A stretch of DNA of 64,000 nt, taken from NCBI GenBank assembly GCA_018432925.1, contig JAHDSC010000062.1, positions 1-64,000 of the forward strand, read 5' to 3'. The notes under the pieces are model-generated. The model was not told where the DNA came from. It did no database searches and was given only the letters and a program-made list of their open reading frames with translations. The stretch is from Desulfobacterales bacterium. Lineage in GTDB: Bacteria > Desulfobacterota > Desulfobacteria > Desulfobacterales > JAHDSC01. Made by a program: the position numbers and the translations under genes. Of the stretch, positions 1 through 8,417 are shown in pieces. The stretch's first letter is position 1. Every line of letters starts with the position of its first letter.

Positions 1-62
1 TTATGTTGGACCATGACGAATTCACATACAGCGTCCGGACCTACCGTTTTATACAAGAATAA
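1..62 (+). CDS. Possible 3' end of gspI (partial)
   Basis: The window opens inside a reading frame (bases 3-62) that encodes a short tail ending in ...TYRFIQE and stops at TAA 60-62. It lies directly upstream of gspJ, where the minor pseudopilin gene gspI is expected, and a Tyr/Arg-rich strand of this sort would suit the C-terminus of GspI. Only about 20 codons are visible, so this is inferred from position and not shown by a domain. Confidence 0.35.
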   Translation, partial: MLDHDEFTYSVRTYRFIQE

Positions 63-117
63 AAAAAGACGGATAAGCTCAAAGAATGCGCTGGGGAGAT
101 CAAAGTTCAATATCATG

Positions 118-825
118 TCCGGGATAAGAAACAACCATCCAAACAGTTACAAGAAGAAGATGGAATACGGATTTACACTGATTGAAATTCTGATTTCAAT
201 CTTCATTTTTGCTATCGTTTTAACTACTATTTTCGGCTCTTACCGGTCGGTACTGTCAAATGCCGAAACCATTGAGGTGGATACAAAATTTTACGAAATG
301 GCACAACATTGCCTTCATCGAATGATATCGGATCTGCAATCGATCCATATCGCGGCCCCTGCCGAATATTCCCCTCCCGGTTTTAATAATCCACCGGACC
401 CTTATCGGATTGCAGGAGATACATCGACGGTTGGAGGTAGTGATTTTTCGAGACTCCGATTCACCTCTTTGGCACATACACCGATCGGGAAAAACCGAGG
501 GATCGGAATTGCAGAAATCGTCTATTATGTTCAGCCTGACGGCGAAAACAATTTTTCACTCAAACGCTCAGACCGCATAGATCCTTACGAGCCTTTTGAG
601 GAAAAAAAAAGCGACCCCGTGCTCTGCAAACATGTTAAGTCGCTGATATTCAAATACCTGGATCAAGAGGGAATGGAATTTGAATCCTGGGACTCCGATT
701 CCGAAGAATTCAATTATGCCACTCCGCGAGCCGTCCGCATTAAACTTGAAATCGAAAATGAATCAGCCCCTCTTTTTTTCGAAACAATGGTATGCCTGCC
801 GGTATTCAGGAATGAAATGGGATAA
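118..825 (+). CDS. gspJ: Type II secretion minor pseudopilin GspJ
   Basis: This is a minor pseudopilin of the type II secretion system, part of the pseudopilus tip in the periplasm. A prepilin leader ends in Tyr-Gly, followed by the processed N-terminus FTLIEILIS with the conserved Glu at +5 and a 20-residue hydrophobic helix. The prepilin peptidase GspO/PilD should cleave after the Gly. The soluble part (about 200 residues) has GspJ length and ends in a strand-rich region. The start is uncertain: the frame is open to ATG 13, but ATG 118 (19-residue leader) or ATG 160 (4-residue leader) fit a prepilin better, and none has a strong ribosome-binding site. It is followed 10 bases later by gspK, so the two are co-transcribed. 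Confidence 0.85.
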   Translation, partial: SGIRNNHPNSYKKKMEYGFTLIEILISIFIFAIVLTTIFGSYRSVLSNAETIEVDTKFYEMAQHCLHRMISDLQSIHIAAPAEYSPPGFNNPPDPYRIAGDTSTVGGSDFSRLRFTSLAHTPIGKNRGIGIAEIVYYVQPDGENNFSLKRSDRIDPYEPFEEKKSDPVLCKHVKSLIFKYLDQEGMEFESWDSDSEEFNYATPRAVRIKLEIENESAPLFFETMVCLPVFRNEMG

Positions 826-835
826 TGGGTGCATC

Positions 836-1909
836 ATGCTGAAGAAAATGATGCGGAGCAACCGGGGAATCGCTCTTCTGATAACCTTGACGATTATTAC
901 GGTCCTTATCACGGTAGCATTGGAATTAAACAAAAAGGTTCGTTCAGCCGTTATTTTTTCGGCGACTTCTCGTGATACCCTGACTCTCACTCAAATGGCC
1001 TCTTCCGGAATTCATGCGGCGATGGCAATGCTTGTAAAAGATAAAATGGAATCAAACGTGGATTCTTTGCAGGAAGACTGGGCGAATTCGGAAAAAATCA
1101 ACGAAATTCTGCAATCTTTTCCATTTGAAGACGGAAAAATAACGGTAAAAATCAGTGATGAACTCGGAAGAATCCAGGTCAACGCGCTGGTAAAATTCCC
1201 CGAAGGGCGGGAATTTAATCAACCGCAAATGATCCTGTGGGAACGTTTCTTGAGACTGATAGCCGATCAGCATGAATCCCAGGAAAATTTTGAGCCGAAC
1301 ACAATTATCGATCCGCTGAAAGATTGGCTGGACTCGGGAGACGATGAAGCCATCACGGGCTTGAACGGAGCGGAATCCGAATATTACCAAGATCTTGTTT
1401 CTCCCTATCCATGCCGTAACGGTCCGATTCCTTATATTGGAGATCTTCTTCGAATCAAGGGAATTACAAAAGAATTTTATTACGGCACTGGCGACTCACC
1501 CGGTATCGTCGATTTAACGACCGTTTACGGCATATCGGATATTTGGGGAAATGTCGCTTCATATGAAGGGAAGATAAATATAAATACCGCCGAGCTTCCT
1601 GTGTTGGCATCTTTTTTGCAAATAGAAAACCGCGACCTTGCTCCGTTCATTTATGATTATCGAAAAGAAACCCAAGATTTAAGCTATATTCACGATCTGT
1701 CCGATCCGAATTGGTACAGGAAAATACCGGGCTTTGAGGACCTTAAAATCGACACCCGGCTGATCCGGACATCCAGTGATTTTTTCCGTATTGAAGCCAC
1801 TGCGGACCTACACGAAATTACAAAAACAATCATTACAGTGGTAAAAAGGGAAAAAACCGGTCAAACGGGAAAATGGTCATGCAGGGTCTTGTGTCGGCAG
1901 GCGGAATGA
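836..1909 (+). CDS. gspK: Type II secretion minor pseudopilin GspK
   Basis: GspK is the large minor pseudopilin that caps the pseudopilus tip together with GspI and GspJ. The N-terminus is a basic leader ending in Arg-Gly followed by IALLITLTIITVL. It lacks the Glu at +5, as is usual for GspK. The body (about 357 residues in all) carries the family signature INTAELPVL at about residues 245-255, part of the helix-hairpin-like alpha domain that sets GspK apart from smaller pseudopilins. ATG 836 puts the leader at 11 residues. ATG 812 would overlap gspJ by 14 bases and is the alternative. Confidence 0.88.
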   Translation: MLKKMMRSNRGIALLITLTIITVLITVALELNKKVRSAVIFSATSRDTLTLTQMASSGIHAAMAMLVKDKMESNVDSLQEDWANSEKINEILQSFPFEDGKITVKISDELGRIQVNALVKFPEGREFNQPQMILWERFLRLIADQHESQENFEPNTIIDPLKDWLDSGDDEAITGLNGAESEYYQDLVSPYPCRNGPIPYIGDLLRIKGITKEFYYGTGDSPGIVDLTTVYGISDIWGNVASYEGKININTAELPVLASFLQIENRDLAPFIYDYRKETQDLSYIHDLSDPNWYRKIPGFEDLKIDTRLIRTSSDFFRIEATADLHEITKTIITVVKREKTGQTGKWSCRVLCRQAE

Positions 1910-2184
1910 AATATATTGTGTTATTTTATGTCTTGCTCTTCAATCGATTCATTGGAAAACGTAAGATACGTCCGTCGATTGAAAAGAAAGAATCGCCGCG
2001 GGGAACCGGAAGGCATCTTCAATCATGCACATTCAATTCCTCCGAAGGACTTCTATGCAAGTCTATTCTCTTGCCGTTCCAGGATACCGGCACCGCGGTC
2101 TGCTTTGCCCGGAGCGCTGATTAACCTCAACCCGGCCTTAAAGACATGGTTTTTGACAACGCAATAAAATATTACTTAAAAATT
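1910..2184. other. Spacer between gspK and gspL
   Basis: About 275 bases with no convincing gene inside the type II operon. Short frames exist but have no ribosome-binding site or protein-like composition. No terminator hairpin was seen, so transcription probably runs through. Confidence 0.4.
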
Positions 2185-3621
2185 ATGAGCAGATCGATTC
2201 TCGGACTCGATATTCGGAATGATGCCGTATCGGCCGTTCTGTTGAATCACAGCCTAAAAGGAAATTCTATCGAAGCCCATATACATGTCCCGGTATCCGG
2301 CAAAGACATGGAGGAAGGAATCCGGGCGGCACTTAAAATAATCGTTGAAAAACTGGATATCACGCATGCCGTGTGTATCGCGTCCTTTCCTTCCGATCGG
2401 ATATCATTCAGAAATCTCAGCGTTCCGTTCAAGGAACAAAATAAAATCAGGCAAATGCTGCCTTTTGAACTCGAACCGACCCTACCGTTTCCAATCGATG
2501 ATCTTTTAATAGATTTTATGACTGTAAAATTATCCGATCATACCGATCTGATTACAGCGGCTGTCGAAAAATCCGCTATTCAATCCTATTTGGAGACGCT
2601 TGCCTCGTTTCATATCGACCCTGAAATCGTCACACCGTCCGGTTTTTCAACGGTGCTCAGCCTGGTCCGACTTTCCGATTTGTCTAAAAACACCTTGATC
2701 GTCGACATCGATAATCAAAAAAGCACCATCTTCGCGATTGCATCGGGGCAGATATCTCTTGTTCGTTCCCTTCCGATTGAAACGTCCGTTTCGCCCAGAG
2801 CAGAATTACTTTGCGCCAATATACAACGTACGATTTCAGCATTTGAAGAAATGTCCGGCTTTAACTTCAAGCCGGATGAGATCCGGGTTACCGGATGCGG
2901 ATTAAATGACTTGGGCCTTGATCAATCCATGCCCCGGATGTTGGGAATCCCGGTACGGAGAGTGGATCTGCTCCATGATACCGGCATTCCCCTAAAAGAA
3001 CGTCCGTCCTCTTGGGAACCGGTACAAATGGACAATGCATTCGCTCTGGCCCTCTTAAAAACCGAAGGGATCCAAGGGCTTAACTTTCGCAGAGGCCCTT
3101 TTGCGGCAAAACAAACCTGGGCGGAGCAAAAAAAAAGCATCATTAAAACAGGTGTTCTTGCATTTCTCGTCCTGATCCTGGCATTCTTTCATATCATTCT
3201 CGACAATCATTTTATGGAGACAAAGTTGAACCGGTTGAATCATCAGATGAATGATATTTTGAGAAATGCATTTTCGGATGTGAAAAAAATCGTCGACCCG
3301 CTGCAGCAGATGAGAATCAAAATACAAGATTCGAACAAATTTGCAGTGATCCCCGGAGAACCCGATAAAAATATACGAAACATTGACATACTGAATCACA
3401 TCAGCCGCCTCATACCGGATCAGACGGATGTTGAATTGACCGGTATTGTTATCGGAAAGGAAAGCGCCGTGATTTCGGGAACAACCGACACATTTAATTC
3501 CGTGGATGATATGAAAAACCGGCTGGAACAAAATGAATTTTTTAAAAAAGTTACGATCAGTTCCGCAAACATCGACAGGTCTGGAAACCGGGTCAATTTC
3601 AAGCTCAAAATCGACCTCTAA
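2185..3621 (+). CDS. gspL: Type II secretion inner-membrane platform protein GspL
   Basis: GspL links the cytoplasmic ATPase GspE to the inner-membrane platform. The N-terminal 300 residues have an actin-like/PilM fold, starting with a beta-strand SRSILGLDIR and including a phosphate-loop-like LIVDIDNQKST at about 170-180. A single membrane segment follows at about residues 321-343 (VLAFLVLILAFFHIIL). The periplasmic part ends in a ferredoxin-like fold, seen as the ELTGI...ISGTTDTFNSV...FKKVTIS pattern typical of GspL/PilN C-termini. The start is taken at ATG 2185; an in-frame ATG at 2146 would add 13 residues. It precedes gspM, its expected binding partner. Confidence 0.82.
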   Translation: MSRSILGLDIRNDAVSAVLLNHSLKGNSIEAHIHVPVSGKDMEEGIRAALKIIVEKLDITHAVCIASFPSDRISFRNLSVPFKEQNKIRQMLPFELEPTLPFPIDDLLIDFMTVKLSDHTDLITAAVEKSAIQSYLETLASFHIDPEIVTPSGFSTVLSLVRLSDLSKNTLIVDIDNQKSTIFAIASGQISLVRSLPIETSVSPRAELLCANIQRTISAFEEMSGFNFKPDEIRVTGCGLNDLGLDQSMPRMLGIPVRRVDLLHDTGIPLKERPSSWEPVQMDNAFALALLKTEGIQGLNFRRGPFAAKQTWAEQKKSIIKTGVLAFLVLILAFFHIILDNHFMETKLNRLNHQMNDILRNAFSDVKKIVDPLQQMRIKIQDSNKFAVIPGEPDKNIRNIDILNHISRLIPDQTDVELTGIVIGKESAVISGTTDTFNSVDDMKNRLEQNEFFKKVTISSANIDRSGNRVNFKLKIDL

Positions 3622-3698
3622 CGGCAGCGAAACGTTTCGCTTGCATTCCGTTCAGCCGGTCGAATTCATTACCTGTCAAACTTTTGAGGCCCGCGCTC

Positions 3699-4226
3699 AT
3701 GACATTAAAGATAAATCGTCGTGAAAAATACGCAATTTACGTTGCCACAGGATGCGTGTTTCTTTTTGTTCTATTCCAGTTTATTGTTTTTCCGATTTTC
3801 GAAAAAAGAACCCATCTGAAAAACAGCCTTCAGGTCAAAACAAAAATGCTGGAGGAAATGCATATCCTCAAATCCGAATACGAGGCCATCAAGGAAAAAA
3901 ACGAATGGTCAGAGGCACGTTTTTCAAAAAGGAAAAAGGGCTTTACGCTTTTTTCCTTTCTTGATGAGCTTGCCGGCGAAGCAGATGTAAAAAAACATAT
4001 CACCTATATGAAGCCTTCAAAATCCGCGCAACCCAACAGTAAGTATCAAATTTCAATGGTTGAGCTGAAACTTCAGCAAATCACTTTAAAACAGCTTGCC
4101 GATTATCTTTACAAGGTTGAAACATCGGAAAACATGGTAAGTATAAGCAGGCTTTCCATTCAAAAAACAGGAAAGGAAGAAGGGTCTATCAACGTGGTTT
4201 TGCAGGTCGAAACTCTTGAAATCTGA
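3699..4226 (+). CDS. gspM: Type II secretion protein GspM
   Basis: GspM is a small bitopic inner-membrane protein that stabilises GspL. The order is a short basic cytoplasmic tail (INRREKYAIY), one membrane helix at about residues 14-33, a coiled-coil stretch (about 35-70, rich in Lys/Glu) and a C-terminal alpha/beta domain ending in VVLQVETLEI. Its length of 175 residues is typical. ATG 3699 is chosen because it gives a short cytoplasmic tail; the frame stays open to an ATG at 3684. It sits directly after gspL, the usual order. Confidence 0.8.
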   Translation: MTLKINRREKYAIYVATGCVFLFVLFQFIVFPIFEKRTHLKNSLQVKTKMLEEMHILKSEYEAIKEKNEWSEARFSKRKKGFTLFSFLDELAGEADVKKHITYMKPSKSAQPNSKYQISMVELKLQQITLKQLADYLYKVETSENMVSISRLSIQKTGKEEGSINVVLQVETLEI

Positions 4227-4515
4227 AAAGCGGAATACCTCCATCGGTTACTGAAACGGGCCCGGACCGGCTCCAGGTAAACACGGGCCGAAAATAAACG
4301 GACGCGGGGACCAGGAGGGTTGAGCCGAAAAAGCGGGGGTAAAGAGAGAAACCCATTGAAAGCAGTTCGTTTTGCTCCGGGCGAAGCGAAACCAATCGAA
4401 AATCACCGAAAACGGCCATTGATGGGTCAAATACAGTGTGTCGATACCAAGCGACCCTGCCTGTGTTCCGCAACCGGATGAAAGGGATTTTTATTCCGAC
4501 GGCGGTAAAAATTTT

Positions 4516-5391
4516 ATGGCTATGAATCCCATTAAGAAAAGGATCCTGTTTCTCATATTTTTCTTTTCAGTTACTGCTTTTTTTTTATACGTTCTGTTTC
4601 CTTCAAATGTCATGAAAAAATATATCACCTATCATCTAAACAAAATTCGTTCGGATTTCAGTGTATCCATCGACGATGTCAAGACGTCGTTTCCCTTCGG
4701 CATACGGCTTCATGATGTCGATTTTTACCATCTGAACATGCCGCTTATGAATTTCAAAGAAATAAAAATTTCCCCCAAGATCTTACCTCTTTTCAAACTC
4801 AAAACCGCTTTTTCCCTTCAAGGCAGAGCCTATGAGGGTTTTCTATCCGGTATTGCCGATTTCAGCCGGAAACAATCGCAACGCCGGATTACAGTCGACG
4901 TTCGCCTGTCCGATATCCAAATAAGGAATATACCTGCGCTGCAAAATCAATTCAGCCATAAAGTCCGCGGAATACTCCAGGGCGAGATCAACTATTGCAG
5001 AGACGGGGGAAAGGAAGGCACCGCAAAGGCCGAATTTTTCATATCTGACGGCGGAATCGAACTACTGACCCCGGTTTTCAGTATGAAAGACTTCACCTTC
5101 GAAAAAATAGATACCCATGTGATCTTTGAAAATCAGAATCTTCAAATCAGAAAATGTGTTATGAAAGGAATGCAAATGGATGGAAAAATCGACGGAACCA
5201 TCCTTTTCAAATATCCCGGTCGAAACAGTTCGCTGGATCTCAATGGAGCCTTGAATCCTCATCCATTATTTCTCGAGAGCCTGCGGAAAAATGCACCTGC
5301 AAGTTTTTTTCTAAAAAAAAGGGACGGGAAAAACGGGTTGGAGTTTCGAATTGAAGGCACGGTTGATCATCCGGAATTTTCTTTAAATTAG
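4516..5391 (+). CDS. gspN: Type II secretion protein GspN
   Basis: This is a membrane-anchored periplasmic protein of the GspN family, an accessory component in some type II systems, including those of Desulfobacterota. It has one N-terminal membrane segment (about residues 8-28, LFLIFFFSVTAFFLYVLFP) followed by a beta-strand-rich AsmA-like periplasmic body (about 260 residues), with the family pattern PFGIRLHDVDF...KISPKILPLF near residues 58-95. The start ATG 4516 follows a GGCGG element; an ATG at 4522 is also possible, and the frame is open to 4438. About 290 bases of GC-richer spacer separate it from gspM, with nothing identified. Confidence 0.75.
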   Translation: MAMNPIKKRILFLIFFFSVTAFFLYVLFPSNVMKKYITYHLNKIRSDFSVSIDDVKTSFPFGIRLHDVDFYHLNMPLMNFKEIKISPKILPLFKLKTAFSLQGRAYEGFLSGIADFSRKQSQRRITVDVRLSDIQIRNIPALQNQFSHKVRGILQGEINYCRDGGKEGTAKAEFFISDGGIELLTPVFSMKDFTFEKIDTHVIFENQNLQIRKCVMKGMQMDGKIDGTILFKYPGRNSSLDLNGALNPHPLFLESLRKNAPASFFLKKRDGKNGLEFRIEGTVDHPEFSLN

Positions 5392-5424
5392 TTTTTATTT
5401 TTAATAAACTTTTTATTTTTTAAC

Positions 5425-6267
5425 ATGATGAAACGATATCTTATTATTTTAGACATCCTGCTGATAACCGCCGCGGTTTATTTGGGCGTAATTATATTTT
5501 ACATGATCGCAACAGAGAATCTGGATACGGTTGAAACGGCAAAATCGGCCGTCAAAAAAATGACGCCTGTCGAAGAAACAACTCCACATTCTCTGTCTTT
5601 TTACCAACCGATTATTGAACGCAATCTTTTCAAAACAAAAATAGAAACCGGTGAAAAATTCAACCGAATCAATGTCGAAAATTTGAAACAGACGGATCTA
5701 AAACTCAAACTCTGGGGGACGGTTACAGGCGGCAGGAACAAAGCCTATGCCGTTATTGAGGAAACAGAAGGCGGAAAGCAGAACCTTTTCAGGGTCGGGG
5801 ACTCCATTCAAAGCGCCACGTTAGCAATTATACTGAGAGAAAAAGTCGTTTTGAATGTTAACGGAATGGACGAAATATTGGAAATGGAAAAAACAACCGG
5901 TGCCGGAAACCTCAGTCCTTCTCCCGAAACATCTGTTCCTTCAACTTCTCAACAGATTCCTTTAGAGCGTTCCCAAATAGAAAATGCCGTTCAGGACCCA
6001 AACAATCTCATGTCTGAAGTCAGTATACATCCCTATATTCGGGACGGAAAAGCGGAAGGCTTTATTTTAACCCAGATCAAACCGAATTCCGTCTTCAGAA
6101 AAATGGGGTTGAGAAACGGAGATATCATCGTCGGCGTCGATGGAGAAAAAATCGAATCGGTGGACAATGCGCTGGAGTTTTACGAAAAATTGAAATCGTC
6201 CTCCAACGTCAAACTTGAATTGAACCGGCGGGGACAGCCTCAAACAATCGATTACAGTATTGAATAG
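5425..6267 (+). CDS. gspC: Type II secretion protein GspC (PDZ-containing)
   Basis: GspC connects the inner-membrane platform to the secretin GspD. The sequence shows a short cytoplasmic start, a membrane helix at about residues 5-28 and a homology region at about 85-150 (LKLWGTV...YAVIEE...FRVGDSI), which contacts the N0 domain of GspD. A C-terminal PDZ domain follows at about 190-280, with its carboxylate-binding region and the GLRNGDIIVGVDG core. The length of 280 residues is normal. It comes just before gspD, as in most systems, although here gspC follows gspN and does not lead the operon. Confidence 0.88.
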   Translation: MMKRYLIILDILLITAAVYLGVIIFYMIATENLDTVETAKSAVKKMTPVEETTPHSLSFYQPIIERNLFKTKIETGEKFNRINVENLKQTDLKLKLWGTVTGGRNKAYAVIEETEGGKQNLFRVGDSIQSATLAIILREKVVLNVNGMDEILEMEKTTGAGNLSPSPETSVPSTSQQIPLERSQIENAVQDPNNLMSEVSIHPYIRDGKAEGFILTQIKPNSVFRKMGLRNGDIIVGVDGEKIESVDNALEFYEKLKSSSNVKLELNRRGQPQTIDYSIE

Positions 6268-6338
6268 CTTCCGCCCGGACTCAATTATTTTTATTTCGGA
6301 TTCGGAAACTATTTCGAAACGATAAAAGGCACAAATAG

Positions 6339-8354
6339 ATGAAATCCTACTTCATTCGTTCAAAAACAATCAACGGGCTCTTTCTTTGCATTTTTCTGAT
6401 GATGACCGCGTACTTGTCTGCGGCTGAGGGGGCCGGAAATTCAGACCCGGAAACGGACCTGTCAAATATTCATCGAACATCAAGCGATGAGTCGGAATCG
6501 ACACGTTTTGTATCGATAGATTTTAATAACGTCGATATCAACGTTCTCATTAAATTTATCAGTGAACTGACAGGAAAAAATTTCATCGTCGATCAGCGGG
6601 TAAAAGGCAAAGTCACCATTATCTCTCCTTCGAAAATTTCGATCGAAGAAGCTTACCGGGTCTTTGAATCCGTGCTGGAAGTTCACGGGTTCGCCGCTGT
6701 AAGAGCCGGTGAAGTCATTAAAATCCTTTCATTACCGGATGCCCGGACAAAAAATATCGAAACGAAAATAAGAGAAGAAGCAGGATCTCCCGAAGATAAG
6801 ATCGTCACTCAATTGATCCCATTGAAGTATGCCGACGCCGATGAAATCAAACGTCTTTTTGCACCGCTGGTTTCAAAAAGCAGCGTCATATTATCTTATC
6901 CTCCGACAAATACGCTGGTCATAACCGATGTGTCTTCAAACATCGATCGACTGGTTCGAATTCTGAATATAATTGATATCACCGGTGTCGGTCAGGAACT
7001 GTCGATCATTCCTCTTGAATTCGCGGATGCCACGAAACTGGTCAAAATTCTGGAGTCCGCCTTTCAGACAACGCAAAAATCTGCAAAAGGAGACACGCTG
7101 AACCAGGTCAAATTCATCGCCGATGAAAGAACCAATACCATTGTGGTTACAGCCAGCGAGGATGACACAGTAAGAATCAAAAAGCTCATCACCCTGCTGG
7201 ACAAAGAAACCCCTCGCGGCAAGGGTAAGATTCGAGTCTACTATCTCGAATATGCCACCGCTGAGGAGCTTGCCAAGGTTCTTCAGGAACTGCCCAAGAG
7301 TCAGAGTTCTCCCTCTGAAGGCAAAGCAACCGCCCCGGTTGTCTCGGAAAAAGTCAAAATCACGGCGGATAAAGCGACGAACAGCCTCATTATTATGGCG
7401 GATACAGACGATTATCTGGTGATCGAGGAAATCATAAAAAATTTGGATATTCCAAGGGCCATGGTTTTTATTGAAGCGCTGATCATGGAAGTCACGGTGA
7501 ATAAAGAACTGGAGCTTGGAACCGAGTGGCAGGTCGGTGGAAAAACAACCGTTGATAACAAAAACGCACTCGTTGAAGGAACGTATATCAACGAGGGTGT
7601 TTTGTCGCCGCCCGTTTCGTCCGTTCCGTCTCCAGGCGGTTTTTCCTTCGGAATCTTCAGCGAAAATATCACCATCGGAGGTATCAGTTTCTCGAACATT
7701 TCAGCAATTGCAAGGGCATTTAAAAACGACAGCGATTTTCACATTCTTTCGACGCCGCAAATTTTAACCACGGACAATGAAGAAGCAAGAATCACGGTGG
7801 GAGACAACATCCCTTTCCAAACGCGTTCGACCGTTGATGAAAGCAATAATACATTCAATTCCTATGAATACCGGGATGTCGGGAAAATTCTTAAAATTAC
7901 GCCGCATATCAGCAAGGATCGCCTCGTTCGCCTCGCCATTTCACTGGAAGTCACCTCCGTGACCAGCGCCGTTGGCGATTTGCAGCCGACAACCTCCAAG
8001 CGAACCGTCGATACGACCGTCATTGTGCAAGATAATCACACGGTCGTCATTGGGGGGCTCATCGACGATATCATTGATAATTCGGAAAACAAGGTCCCCT
8101 GTCTGGGTGAAGTTCCCATCCTGGGATGGCTCTTCAAATCGATGAATAGCAAGGATAACAAGACCAACCTTTACGTCTTCATAACGCCCAGGGTCATCAA
8201 AAGTCCTGAAGAAGCCGACGAGGTCTACCGAAAAAAGAAAGATGAAATTGACAATGTCACAGGAGGCGGAACCGGGAAAGACTCCATCAAACTGTATAAA
8301 AAAACTCCGAAAGATGCGCCATCCGATTCCGAACCATCCGCACCTGCAAGTTAA
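6339..8354 (+). CDS. gspD: Type II secretion outer-membrane secretin GspD
   Basis: GspD is the secretin that forms the outer-membrane channel. A signal peptide spans residues 1 to about 30. The N0 domain (about 55-130, SIDFNNVDINVLIKFI) is followed by the N1-N3 repeats (about 150-350), each with the NTLVI/NTIVVT-type strand. The secretin core (about 373-625) includes IEALIMEVTV, the ILTTDNEEA gate region, VVIGGLIDD and VPILGWLFK near its end. A short Pro/Ser-rich tail (about 640-671) may be the S-domain region. The length of 671 residues is usual. No pilotin gene was recognised nearby. Confidence 0.95.
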   Translation: MKSYFIRSKTINGLFLCIFLMMTAYLSAAEGAGNSDPETDLSNIHRTSSDESESTRFVSIDFNNVDINVLIKFISELTGKNFIVDQRVKGKVTIISPSKISIEEAYRVFESVLEVHGFAAVRAGEVIKILSLPDARTKNIETKIREEAGSPEDKIVTQLIPLKYADADEIKRLFAPLVSKSSVILSYPPTNTLVITDVSSNIDRLVRILNIIDITGVGQELSIIPLEFADATKLVKILESAFQTTQKSAKGDTLNQVKFIADERTNTIVVTASEDDTVRIKKLITLLDKETPRGKGKIRVYYLEYATAEELAKVLQELPKSQSSPSEGKATAPVVSEKVKITADKATNSLIIMADTDDYLVIEEIIKNLDIPRAMVFIEALIMEVTVNKELELGTEWQVGGKTTVDNKNALVEGTYINEGVLSPPVSSVPSPGGFSFGIFSENITIGGISFSNISAIARAFKNDSDFHILSTPQILTTDNEEARITVGDNIPFQTRSTVDESNNTFNSYEYRDVGKILKITPHISKDRLVRLAISLEVTSVTSAVGDLQPTTSKRTVDTTVIVQDNHTVVIGGLIDDIIDNSENKVPCLGEVPILGWLFKSMNSKDNKTNLYVFITPRVIKSPEEADEVYRKKKDEIDNVTGGGTGKDSIKLYKKTPKDAPSDSEPSAPAS

Positions 8355-8417
8355 CGGAAAGAAACGAAGGGGGCATAAATCCCAAGACTCCCCTGACGAT
8401 TGGATAACTTCGGCAAC

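Noticed and set aside
1916-2167. Small frames between gspK and gspL
   Set aside because: Overlapping frames with no ribosome-binding site; no similarity to any type II component.
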